From contig OY752144.1 in the NCBI GenBank assembly GCA_963573315.1, forward strand, positions 1,048,501 through 1,112,500: a DNA stretch of 64,000 nt. The letters are read 5' to 3'. Each line of letters opens with the position of its first letter. Position 1 is the stretch's first letter. A program made the translations under genes and the position numbers. Positions 32,401 through 41,700 of this stretch are shown here, piece after piece. A model generated the notes under the pieces. The model was not told the origin of the DNA. It did not search any database and saw nothing but the letters and a program-made list of their open reading frames with translations. Source of the stretch: Entomortierella parvispora (lineage: Eukaryota > Mortierellomycota > Mortierellomycetes > Mortierellales > Mortierellaceae).

Positions 32401-33448
32401 CAAAGGTCGGGTCGTGCAACAGACGCTCATCCAGTACCTCGGAAGCACAGTATGGAGGTTTGTCCGTAGTAAAAAGTGTGGCAGAGACTAGTCGATGGTC
32501 GAGCTTGGATTTTTTGTCGGGCCAGTAAATGTCGCAAGAGCGAACCTCCTGGGCCGAGACTGATCCAAGCATTGTAGCCGACACCATCAGATAGTCAATC
32601 CTTGAGTTTGTGTTCAAGATAATTCCGGGCTGTCCCGGAGTTGCTGGGTTCTCCACCAGGTCATCGTCTCTGTCTAGCATGGCTAGCAGCTCCGCTCCAT
32701 CCCCTATCGCTGGCCTCTCCCTCTCCAGCTCTAGCGGATCCGCGGCCTCCAAAAAGGCGCGACGGATTGCCATGTTCTGGGGGGTGACGGCGACAGTCCT
32801 GACGTGGTAGTGAGTATAGTATGGTTTGTTCTTTGTCCGAGGGAGGGCAGTGTCCACCAGGTTCAGCGGCGTCATCAAGGCGTCCACTACATTCTGCCAG
32901 GGTGCAGTGTAGCGGTATTCTTGTTGAAGTTCTACTGTTCGTGGAGGGTTTCTGTCTAACATCGGGTGCATTGTGTTGTTGAAGTCTCCCAGGACGACTG
33001 TGAGAGGGTGTGCAATTCTGCCCACGTCCAATCTGGCAAGAAAAATTGGCTGCTCTCTGTCGTTGGCTGGAAGATATAAGTTTGTGATCCTAAGAGTATC
33101 CTCGTCCTGTCCTGCCGCTTTGAGGATGGCCGATAGGATACGGCCTTCTCCAAGCTCCACAGTGTCGGTGAGGAAGAATCTTTCATGACAAACCAGCAGG
33201 CCGCAATATCGGGTAAAGAGGGACTTGCCCCTCTCCCCCCAATCTCTTGTCCATTTGGCTTTGACGGTGTCATTAAAGATCCCAAAGTTTGCGGTCTCCT
33301 GGATCGCAATGATGTCAATTGGTTGATTTTTTAACCATGCAAAGAATGCACGGCGATTCTCATCGCTGAGAATAGATCTTACGTTCAACGTCGCTACCCG
33401 AAGGTTGGCATACGTGGACGCGTTCGGTGGTATAGGTTGTACAGGCAT
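29417..33448 (-). CDS. Copy C ORF2: APE endonuclease and reverse transcriptase
   Basis: Intact 1343-aa frame whose translation is the same as copy A ORF2. All catalytic motifs (GDFN, LDH, FADD, C-terminal Cys/His cluster) are present. Confidence 0.95.
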   Translation of the reverse strand: MPVQPIPPNASTYANLRVATLNVRSILSDENRRAFFAWLKNQPIDIIAIQETANFGIFNDTVKAKWTRDWGERGKSLFTRYCGLLVCHERFFLTDTVELGEGRILSAILKAAGQDEDTLRITNLYLPANDREQPIFLARLDVGRIAHPLTVVLGDFNNTMHPMLDRNPPRTVELQQEYRYTAPWQNVVDALMTPLNLVDTALPRTKNKPYYTHYHVRTVAVTPQNMAIRRAFLEAADPLELERERPAIGDGAELLAMLDRDDDLVENPATPGQPGIILNTNSRIDYLMVSATMLGSVSAQEVRSCDIYWPDKKSKLDHRLVSATLFTTDKPPYCASEVLDERLLHDPTFVEKVNSLFADLAEKRSQPDSPPMSTCWDECKTRILEEGLKYAKKKRRDNMDKRRKLTRDLAQADATLDQHPRNKKAIARRLQCLDDLGELSKYELQKVALMAKVKWVEEGEKATPFFTMLLHARRRKATIAALKNREGESKEDMDSIESIAREFYSELYTSEPTDRTAQETLLSAVHTSVNARDKIDLDADLTEGEITSAIQAMAARSSPGTDGLTYAFYKAFKSKITPVLMEIFNDIKPGSVASMPESHGQSLTILLFKKGDAEQIGNYRPISLTQCDYKIFTKVLTNRMNPVADKILNVHQTGFIPERQGHDNVMLLELLVHYFQDGSKGDASILSLDQQKAYDRVEWGYLHLCLERFGFGPRLRHWIKLCYTELEATIHLGSRKSDPYQIKRGLRQGDPLAPILFNFVLEPFLLHYTRTARGPMVPGIRPKVAAFADDTNLLMGPGDDIHAQNAIRLHEAASGARINHDKSTLIPLTETAHTVIAVPNVNAVPFGTAFEHLGIVLQSGERDMKGIEKGILGKLENAIAGWRLRKLTFEGRVTVLNTYFLSKLWYVAPFYTFTASFYQELDKLTRHILWPTTNARVSLNWYRQPKKWGGYGLLHPEHQIKALKAKWMARRLETPAQRWVPLLETIVREGTANGGGQAIFALENPTQRGTRLLGLSDPPLPASILASVHAFQELDIKEAPRPERRIGYRFQLFDGECATNAFEVKRARLYLGKVAREAQVGRPLPKAKRDWPAIPSLMNFRSIEVDRTGPGPHPERNSMPPIPDEEWKVCWERFWATERRPNERHFLYQLHHRAVWTKGFKSTIILNQPVENKWCRRCIAHDPPIQVHENTVHAFHDCPQVLAEWDRVRERIETLCQTGPLSTIVYHDILCWPRVADLPPLAIHLHSTVTQTIWQSYCALGDGERQADIYLRGAVVSAFKTRAKVEQARAIYRDQVEHHQRARGQLGQEPSTKNYDQFVSVWHHPPHITVFRDRLEWGEMWSN

Positions 33449-33492
33449 TGGGAAAAAACAGTTGGAAGAAGGCGACGGGCAGAGACAAGTCT

Positions 33493-35865
33493 CTACTTAG
33501 TCGACTTGCTGGCTCTCGTCGTCGGTTTTCCAATGGGCTTTCCAATTGGTTTCCCGACTGCCTTCACAATTGATTTCCCAGTCGACTTTTTTCTGATTCG
33601 GGCGGCCATCTTGAGCGTTATCATCGCCTCCACCTCGGCTCTAGACCGTCCTGATGTTTTCATATACATCTCGATGTCTACCTCTTCCGGGTCCATATCA
33701 TCCATAAAGTCATCCTCGTCGAATATGTCATGGGTATTGTCTGCTGCCCTGAAAGCTTCCGCCGCTGCCGAGGCCTCATCTGCAGCTTCCCCTGCAGCTG
33801 CTGCCGCAGCTGCTTGCCAGGCTTCCTGCTGGGCATGTTCCCATTGCTGACGGGCCTGTTCCTGTGCTAACCAGGCTTCCTGCTGGCGGGCGTATTCCTG
33901 TGCTAACCGGGCCTGTTCTTCTTCTGCCCTGATCATAGCTTGTTGGGCAGCTGCTACCTTCGCCGCCTCTTGCTCCTGTGCGATCTTGGATGATGTTGCT
34001 GTTTGAATATCGGCAGAGGTGGACTCTGCAGTCTGGTTACCGTTGCTGACTGCATTAGTACCCTTGACGGTCTCAGTGGGACCGCTCGTTCCTGACCCTG
34101 CTGCTCCAGAGCTGTTTCCAGATGGTGCAAAGGTCACACTAGCTTTGGTAGCAGTAGGAGTGCTCTTGCTGTTGGATACAGCAGAGCCCTCCTCTGTCCC
34201 CCTGTTCACGTCCACCCGAGCTTCGGACTCCTTCCTCTGCTCCTGGTGGTCGTCGGTGTTGGCTTTGGCCTTCCCCTTGCCTTTGCTTCCACCGCCGTCT
34301 TCGGGTTTTTTCCCTCCTCCATTGCCTGCTCCACTGGCACTTCCCTGTTGAGTCTTCTTCCTCTCCACAGGGTTGTCCGAGTCGGATTGCGGGCCAGGAC
34401 GGGATCTTGTACTGTAAGGACGTTTCTTCTGTCCTACCGTAGTCCATTCCTCCTCATTGTCTCGCTGCGTATTGAGTTTGTTTGAACCAGCTTTATTGGC
34501 TGTGGATTTGTTGCCTGACTGACTATGGGTGTTGACTGTTGGCTGGGTGATTTCAGTGTCCGGAAATGCCTTTACCATCATCGCTGTCTCCAACGGCTCT
34601 CCTTGATCGACCGACCAAGTGATTGGATGAGGACACTCCCTCCTGATGTGCTCGTCCGTCCCACATCTGTAACAGACCTTGCCTCCCTTGGGCCAGGTAA
34701 ACAGAGTGTTTACTCCTGACAGCGCCGCCATCCGGGGCAGCTGCAGGTCCTTGAGCTTTCCAGAGGGGATCTCCAGGATGAAATCCACCACTCCTGTCAA
34801 CGTCTCCTTTGATCCCGTCACATAGTGCGGGTTGATGTATTTGATCTCCCCTGCTTCCTGGAAGATCCGCTTCAATTCTTTCTCAAGGTCGTCAGGGTCC
34901 AACTCAAAGACCGATTCCGCTCGGATTTGAAGTCGAGACCCCGTCGAGTGCACCGCTCTTTCCACTCGGAGACGGACGCCCTTGACCACCACAGGGGTGA
35001 CGAGAAATTCCTCCAGGTCCTTTGCATGGAGGAATCCGACAACTGAGATCCCGTATGTATCGTTCTTCAGGACACAGCGTGCATCTAGGAGTTTGTTCAA
35101 CTCCAGTTGCAGGTCCTCTGCCCTGACCTTCGTGTTCTCATAAATAATAACCGCCGCTCCCCTTCTAAGCCGTGTAAAGTGCTGGGGGAGTTGGGCCTGT
35201 ACCCTGGCCTCGACTCGGCGACGAAGAACCTCCTGACTGCGTTTGGACTCTGCACGGGCACCCGCAGCAAAGGCGTATGTCCGAATCGGCATCGGACCCG
35301 CCGCGGGCATGGGAGGAATGGGAGCCTGCTCCTCCATCTCCTCATCCCTCAGACCCGAGGGAGATGAAGCGGCAGACTTCGACGATGATGATGACACAGG
35401 ACCAGTCCCTCCTGACTGTCCTGCAGGCTTCTCCAAGACTAAAGCCGATTTCAATGGCACCCTACCAGAGGTGGGGCGTGCGGATGGCTGCCCAGGCTCA
35501 TCGGCACGACCAGACATGGTAGTGGTGGACAAAGAAGACGGCTCACCCCCAGGGGTGGTCTTGGCCGTTGTGTTGTGGACTACGGCGGTCCCTCCTGAAC
35601 CCCTGCCAGAGGTGGATGATGCGGATGGTCTCCCAAGCCTATCGGCATCATGCGACGTGGCAGGTTGGTTCAGGGGTGATCGCTCACCCGCGAGGGTGGT
35701 CCTAACGGACGAAATGGGCTGACCCGATGCGGCCGCCTCGGCACTGACACTAGCGTTGGTGGAGATAGATCCCACCCCCAAAGGGTCTATCCCGGCAACT
35801 GTAGTGACCAGATGCGGAGACGCAGGCATGTTGGGGTCGTCCATGGTGACGAGTTGTTGATTCAT
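33493..35865 (-). CDS. Copy C ORF1: CCHC zinc-knuckle protein
   Basis: 790 aa, same translation as copy A, with the upstream ATG (35863-35865) present. See copy A ORF1 for domains. Confidence 0.9.
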   Translation of the reverse strand: MNQQLVTMDDPNMPASPHLVTTVAGIDPLGVGSISTNASVSAEAAASGQPISSVRTTLAGERSPLNQPATSHDADRLGRPSASSTSGRGSGGTAVVHNTTAKTTPGGEPSSLSTTTMSGRADEPGQPSARPTSGRVPLKSALVLEKPAGQSGGTGPVSSSSSKSAASSPSGLRDEEMEEQAPIPPMPAAGPMPIRTYAFAAGARAESKRSQEVLRRRVEARVQAQLPQHFTRLRRGAAVIIYENTKVRAEDLQLELNKLLDARCVLKNDTYGISVVGFLHAKDLEEFLVTPVVVKGVRLRVERAVHSTGSRLQIRAESVFELDPDDLEKELKRIFQEAGEIKYINPHYVTGSKETLTGVVDFILEIPSGKLKDLQLPRMAALSGVNTLFTWPKGGKVCYRCGTDEHIRRECPHPITWSVDQGEPLETAMMVKAFPDTEITQPTVNTHSQSGNKSTANKAGSNKLNTQRDNEEEWTTVGQKKRPYSTRSRPGPQSDSDNPVERKKTQQGSASGAGNGGGKKPEDGGGSKGKGKAKANTDDHQEQRKESEARVDVNRGTEEGSAVSNSKSTPTATKASVTFAPSGNSSGAAGSGTSGPTETVKGTNAVSNGNQTAESTSADIQTATSSKIAQEQEAAKVAAAQQAMIRAEEEQARLAQEYARQQEAWLAQEQARQQWEHAQQEAWQAAAAAAAGEAADEASAAAEAFRAADNTHDIFDEDDFMDDMDPEEVDIEMYMKTSGRSRAEVEAMITLKMAARIRKKSTGKSIVKAVGKPIGKPIGKPTTRASKSTK

Positions 35866-36013
35866 GGTGGTGTGATGGTCCTTCCCGGAGCTGAGCACTT
35901 TGCTAATGACCGACGAAATGCAATGAGCAAAAAAGCGATGAGGATGAACAAAAAACTGAAAGTAACAGTGACTGCTAATTCAATTATTTGCGGAACTGGG
36001 AAAGAAAGAGTTG

Positions 36014-36037
36014 CTCTACCGATTGAGCTAGCCGGGC
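36014..36037 (-). repeat. tRNA-Lys nt 1-24 fragment between copies C and E
   Basis: Exact tRNA-Lys nt 1-24 copy. To its right is the 3' terminus of copy E, now cut off from the rest of E by element D. Confidence 0.93.
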
Positions 36038-36145
36038 GAAGAGAGAGATACTCTTCGGTTTATTCCATGCGGGGGGGTGCCGAAGCTTTCCCAAAGTGTT
36101 CCCCCTCGCTGGTAATGATAAAGGTTACTACTGCCGAACTATCTG
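36038..36145 (-). mobile_element. Detached 3' terminus of copy E
   Basis: 108 bp matching the last 108 bp of copies A-C, including the AATAAA and terminal hairpin. Element D separates it from the body of copy E, which resumes at 45922. Rejoined, the two parts total 7222 bp, exactly the length of copy C. Confidence 0.93.
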
Positions 36146-36146
36146 T
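36132..36146 (+). repeat. Left target-site duplication of element D
   Basis: TGCCGAACTATCTG plus an ambiguous T. It is repeated at 45908-45922, directly after the poly(A) tail of D. Confidence 0.92.
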
Positions 36147-36572
36147 AGATACATTTTCCTTCGGACCATCCGAGCGCTTGCACAAAAACCAAAAAACTCG
36201 TTTTACGGTACGCACAAGGGTCGCCACATTGGTCGCTCTAGCTAGCCGGATTCCCCCAGCTCCCACGTTCATTTCCATCTTTTTTTTTCTGCCATTCACC
36301 TCATCTCGGCCATTTCGCGGCCATTTGAAAGTTAATTCGCAGCACACATTCGAACCCAGCTCGTTCCTGGCCCCAGGATCCCAGTGAGCGAGGGCCGTGC
36401 CCCTATCCCCCTCTTCCTTCGCCTTCCCCTTCCCCTCCCTCCCGTTTTAGTGCCCTACCTCGTTCCTCTCTCTCTCTGTATCCAAAATTTTTCTATTGCT
36501 ATTCAATTCTCTGTGAACACACCAAAAAACACCAAAAAAAAAAAATATATCAACACTCAGTTATCCCACAGT
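36147..36572 (+). other. 5' UTR of element D
   Basis: 426 nt with a T run at about 36281-36289, C/T-rich stretches at 36380-36480 and an A-rich stretch just before the ORF1 ATG. An in-frame ATG at 36384 would add 63 residues, but that extension has the composition of translated UTR. Confidence 0.5.
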
Positions 36573-38750
36573 ATGTCATCCACTGCAACTCCCCGTGCCC
36601 CCGGTACCCACTGGCGTGGCTCCACCCAATCCAATGACATGGATACCACCGAACACACTGCCCCGCTTCAGTCTCACTCTCAGGAGCAGACTGCGGCGAG
36701 CCAGGAACAATCTGCCGTTCTTGAGCCGGACTTTGTGACTGTTTTACCCCGTCGTCATCGCGCAAACGTGATGATTGACGCCTCCGCATTCCCAGGCCCG
36801 AATATGAAAGCCCGTCTCGCGTCGCTCGCCGACTGCCTCAAGGGCCTGGCTGTCCCAGTCAACACTCCAACCATCCAACACGTCCGCCCAATTGAAGGTC
36901 AGGCTACTACACCGTTCTTTGTCTTTGAAGTGGGCGAGGATGCCCAGCTGGAGGCAGTCCTCGCCGCTGGCACCACTGACGCTGACGGTAACCCTGTTCC
37001 CTTCCTTCGCTTCACTACCGCCTTGCATGTTGCTGAGGAGAAGCGATCAATTGATGTCTGGTCGCTGAAATATGATACTAAACACGAGGACATCACAGCC
37101 GCGCTTTCTCGCTACGGTGTCATTGAACGTGTCACGTCCTCTCTCAATGGTAAACACACCATGCGTAAAGCGACTGTCTTGTTTGAATCTGAGGCCGCGG
37201 TCGCAGGCATGTTCCAGGCACAAGTGTCGTATGTCCTGATTGGTAGTGACTCGGGTATCATCAGACGCCTCGGTGACCACAACATTTCCTTTAACCCTGA
37301 GCTCACTCTGAAGCTCGCCCACCTTCCCCGCAACTACACCCCCTATGATGTCGCCCAGCTCCTCGACAATCACGGCAAATTCCACGGCATCACCATGCCC
37401 TTCCAACCCCGCCTCCAACGTCGCCTTCAGGAGGCGTTTGTCTTTTTCACCGACAAAGGCCAGCAAGAGTCTCTTTGCAACCAGAGGTTCATCCTCCAGG
37501 ACACCTCTGGCCATTCCAAGACTACCTCCTGGGTCCCACCCAACGCTCCTACCTGCTTCCAGTGCGGCTCCCCTGATCATCGCCGTCCCGACGGATGCCC
37601 TCAGCGCCAATTCCAATTGGCAAATGCCGAAACGCGTAAGCTGAACAACCAACGTATCTTTCCTGACAAAAAGAAGGTGACCATCAAAACCACCACTCCT
37701 GCCACTGCCACTGCACCTGCCAATCCCGCCAGACGTAGGCCCGCGGCAGCAGGAAACGTCTGGGCGTCTGGTACTCTCCCTCACCAACAATCTGCAGCAT
37801 CGCGTGCGGCCCCCGCTGTTTTGGCCTTTGACTCCCAGCCCAATACCAACACAGGCAAAATGCCTGCCTGGAAGCCAGTGGTAGATGCCATGACCGCTAG
37901 CGTCAATGAGCGTTTCCAGGTAATTCAAGCTACCAACACCCATCAATTCCAATCCATTGAGACAACTATCGCACACCTGGCAGCCATGATTCGTCATCTC
38001 GTCCCTGCCGGGATGTTCCCTGCTTCTACAACTATCCCTACCAGCTCCACCACTGTCATTCCCACCACCCCTCAGGACGCCATTGAAGAGGAGGACGTCG
38101 CAATGGATGACACTCACAAAGTCCGCACGGATGAGGAAGACGAAGTAGACGACGAGGAAAGTGACACCCCACTCATTCGCAACCAGAACGGCAAGCGTGC
38201 TGCCACAGCCACCCCCAGTTTGAAAGCACTCGGCAAGGAACGCCAACAAGTGGAACAACGAAAACAGATCGCCCCTCCCTCCCTGCTCAAGGAGTTAACA
38301 GAGCTGCGTGCCCTCCTGAGGACAAGTACACAGGAAACGGCCAACTGGAAGAACGCGTACGACCTACAGTCAAAAGCCTATGCTGATGAGGCAGCTTCGA
38401 CAAAGGCCCAATTTGATGAGTTGAGAGCCGAACTCCAGGACACCAAACGCCAAATGTCTACTCTCCTCGCGGGCCCATCGGGACAGGCGTCCACTATTCT
38501 TTCTCCCACACCCCCGCCAGGTCAAGTATTTGTTCCAGGCACCCAGTATCTCCCCAGCACTCAATCCAGCGCAGAACAACACACGGCTACTCAGTCCTCG
38601 GACATTCAACCGGTCTATTACAATGCGTCACCCTCTACTGTCTATCCTACTCAAAGCGGCTCCCTAAACATCGACTTCCCCAATTTCCCCGGCAGCAACC
38701 CGTCACAGTACCCAGTCAGCACCCCGACCCCGTCTGCCCCCAATGTCTAG
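36573..38750 (+). CDS. Element D ORF1: zinc-knuckle nucleic-acid-binding protein
   Basis: 725 aa. An RRM-like fold lies at about 150-215 (RSIDVWSLKYDTKHEDITAA, then RKATVLFESEAAVAGMF). A second alpha/beta segment with LKLAHLPRNYTPYDVAQLL follows. A zinc knuckle CFQCGSPDHRRPDGC at about 328-342 has five residues between His and the last Cys, instead of the usual four. The second half is Thr/Pro/Gln-rich, with an acidic patch (EEEDVAMDD) and a predicted coiled coil near 610-690. Such proteins package the element RNA. The stop overlaps the ORF2 start. ATG 36573 is chosen because the UTR-like stretch ends there. Confidence 0.87.
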   Translation: MSSTATPRAPGTHWRGSTQSNDMDTTEHTAPLQSHSQEQTAASQEQSAVLEPDFVTVLPRRHRANVMIDASAFPGPNMKARLASLADCLKGLAVPVNTPTIQHVRPIEGQATTPFFVFEVGEDAQLEAVLAAGTTDADGNPVPFLRFTTALHVAEEKRSIDVWSLKYDTKHEDITAALSRYGVIERVTSSLNGKHTMRKATVLFESEAAVAGMFQAQVSYVLIGSDSGIIRRLGDHNISFNPELTLKLAHLPRNYTPYDVAQLLDNHGKFHGITMPFQPRLQRRLQEAFVFFTDKGQQESLCNQRFILQDTSGHSKTTSWVPPNAPTCFQCGSPDHRRPDGCPQRQFQLANAETRKLNNQRIFPDKKKVTIKTTTPATATAPANPARRRPAAAGNVWASGTLPHQQSAASRAAPAVLAFDSQPNTNTGKMPAWKPVVDAMTASVNERFQVIQATNTHQFQSIETTIAHLAAMIRHLVPAGMFPASTTIPTSSTTVIPTTPQDAIEEEDVAMDDTHKVRTDEEDEVDDEESDTPLIRNQNGKRAATATPSLKALGKERQQVEQRKQIAPPSLLKELTELRALLRTSTQETANWKNAYDLQSKAYADEAASTKAQFDELRAELQDTKRQMSTLLAGPSGQASTILSPTPPPGQVFVPGTQYLPSTQSSAEQHTATQSSDIQPVYYNASPSTVYPTQSGSLNIDFPNFPGSNPSQYPVSTPTPSAPNV

Positions 38751-41700
38751 CACACCATCATCGTCCCCACCCCCTGTTGTTGCTTCACCGTTGCCTGACT
38801 ATACCACTGATATCCTTGACCCCCAAACCCCTTTATCTCCCTTCAACACCCTTACACTTGGCACCATCAATGTCCAAGGAGGTCTCTCCTCAGACTTCTT
38901 TCCGTCTCTTTGTGACGAAGCCCTTCACAAAAACATTGGCATTTTTGGGGTCCAAGAGACCAACGCTTCTACCGACAGAACTAAGTCTTTATTCTTTCGT
39001 GACTCCCGCTCCCTTCCGTTCCGTGCGCTGTGGTGCTGCTCACCCACCAAAACGCGTGGAAGTGGAGTGGGTCTTTTCATTCACGACCACTGGTACACTT
39101 ACCTCATAGACACTATTAATGACGGCCAAGGCCGGGCCGTTGCTGCCCGATTTGGCTTCAAGTCCGCGGCACATTTCGCTATCATCAACTGCTACCTACC
39201 CGATCGCCACAAATACCGCGAGCTATTCGCATCCACAGTGGACTGGGTCAAGACGCAAATCGACGCCTTCACAGTAGCAGGGTGCCATGTCATCCTCATG
39301 GGCGACTTCAATGGCGTGGTTAACCCTTCGCTTGACCGTGACTCAGAGTCGCACACCTCTACAGCTCCAGAACTCCCACTATTTTCCTGGCTCGACAACA
39401 ACTCCTTCGTTGACACCTATCGTCAGCTCCACCCGGTTACACGAGAATACACATGGAGCTCCTGGAACGCCAGCGGTCGTATCGACATGATCTGGTGCTC
39501 CCCGACCCTAGCCACCTATGTCCTCGAAACATCCTTTGAACGCCTCCAGCCACCCATCTCTTCTGACCACATGTTCGTCACAACTATTTTTGCAGTTCAC
39601 TCCCTCATAGCGCCATCTCCTGCCTCTGGTCAGAGCAGACGGCCTACTCGAGGTAAAAAGGTTATGGTCGCCGACGCCACGGAAGATGAACTCGACAATT
39701 TCTCCTCGCGTCTGGACCATGTCCTCTGCGAGTTTGGCCACTTACAAGACATTGGTATCCCCATGAGCCCCGATGGTCCGGACTATGACGCTATCCATGC
39801 TCTGAATCTTGCTGATGTCCAACTCACGACACTTTGTTCGATCCTCGAGACCAACATTATGTCTGCGGCAAGACATACTCTTCCTTGCAAGCGGGTTGGT
39901 GGAGGACCCCTCCCACCCCGAGGTGCAGCACGTCTTCGAGCTCGCACTGCGGATATTAGCAAGGCTATCAACCTGGTGACACAAGGCTTCTTGTCCTCGA
40001 CCCCTTCAACGGTTTCCACAATCACCATACACGGTGCATTAGAGACGTGGACATCCAAAAATGAAGCGTACCTTGATTTACCTTCACTCCCTTCCATAGA
40101 TGCCGATCTGGACATGTGGCGCGAATGGGTCTTAGCCGCTAGACGTGCGTGGACGGACAGTCGAGCACAACACCACGCCTATGTGTCCAAGTATCGCCAC
40201 AGCTCGATACACGCCGCCATCGATCAGCGCAACTTGCGCTTTGCGTCCGACACTAGGGCTACGATCCGCAGCATCCTAGAAGTGCAAACATCCCGGGTCC
40301 ACCTTGATCACATAATAACAGATGATCCAAACGGCAAAGCCATTGTGATCGATGATCCTGACCTTCTCTTGGAAACCGTTCGTTCTTACTTTTGCGACGA
40401 ATGGCATGCACCACGCGTTGTTGGCACTCCAGAGGGACGTTGGGAACAACAATATGCGCCACGTGCTGATATCAACCCACAATGGTTCGCGCACCTTATG
40501 GACCCGCCGTCACCAGAAGAAATGACAGCCGCGGTCGCTTCCGCACCACTCAACAAGGCACCGGGACTCTCAGGTGTCACAGGCGATGTGCTACGTCATT
40601 TAGGACCTTTTGCTCAACAGCTCTTGCATTTGGTGTTCCGCGCTTGCTGTGCACAAGCAACACTACCGGCGTCTTGGATGAAGGGCCTCTTATACTGCAT
40701 TCCTAAAGGCCCATGTTGGACAGGCCGACTAACTGATGTTCGCCCATTGACATTGCTGGAGCATGGTCGCAAAATCCTTTTTTCCATCCTGGTGGATCGT
40801 CTGGTTGTTGTTCTCACTACACATAGGATCCTGCGAGGTGCTAACTTCTCTGTGCTGCCAGGCACTACAACCAAGGACCCGATCCACATCCTCAACGCTG
40901 TCATGGAAGATGCACGGGAGCACAACAAGGAAGCGTGGATACTTTTCCAGGATATCCGGCGTTGCTTCGACTCTGTCACTTGCGGCCCTGGAGAGACCCT
41001 TGAGCGCAGCCTACGCCGACTCCGAGTTCATCCACGATTCATCCAGCTTTGCACGACCATCGCCATGGAGAAAACTAACCAAGTGATCACTGCATTCGGC
41101 ATGACAACACCATATCACCCCCGCTGTGGCCTTGATCAGGGCGGCGTGGAGTGTCCCATCCTCTGGCTAATTTGCTACGACGTCCTCTTAGACGCGGTCA
41201 TGGACGCTGGCCTTGGCTATGTGATGATGCGCCACAGTACATTGGTGGACCAACGGCGCCTCCCTCGTTTGGCTGATGATCCAGAAGATATTGCTGTACA
41301 AGTGTCCGCTGGGGCATTCGTCGACGACACCAACTTCTACGCTCCTTCCCAGGATAACATGCAGCAGACAGTGCATTTGGCAATCGAGTTCTTCACATTG
41401 AATGCCATCGAGATCAACCCCAAGAAGACGGAACTTGTAGTCATCAACTCCACCGCCAACGAGACAAGTGTTGCGATTGGCGCGGCCATCATCAAGGCCC
41501 ACAGCCCGACCACAGCTGTCCGCTCCCTTGGCGTGTGGCTCACGGAAGACGGCATCCCCAGACCCACGAAACGGATGGTCACAGAGGAGGTTGCATCGCT
41601 CTGTGCGATCCTAACACGTCGCGCGGTCACAGATAAACAGGCCATATATTTGGTCAATAATGTTCTGATACCACGAATCTTGTATCGGCTTTCAGTCACT

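Larger units (their letters stand above)
28792..36013 (-). mobile_element. tRNA-Lys-targeted non-LTR retrotransposon, copy C
   Basis: Exactly 7222 bp between the tRNA fragments 28768-28791 and 36014-36037. The sequence appears the same as copy A at every variable site I compared, except that it lacks the five extra bases at the 5' junction. Both ORFs are intact. Confidence 0.95.

Noticed and set aside
36234-36249. Possible tRNA-like sequence (CTAGCTAGCCGG) in the element D 5' UTR, resembling the tRNA-Lys 5' fragment
   Set aside because: The match is only about nine contiguous bases and no cloverleaf can be folded around it; probably chance.
36384-36572. N-terminal 63-residue extension of element D ORF1
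   Set aside because: The codons translate a C/T-rich UTR (Leu/Pro/Ser-rich, then poly-Lys from an A run), and the downstream ATG starts normal protein sequence.
37047-38258. 403-aa minus-strand open frame over element D ORF1
   Set aside because: Antisense shadow created by the C-rich third positions of ORF1; no motifs.
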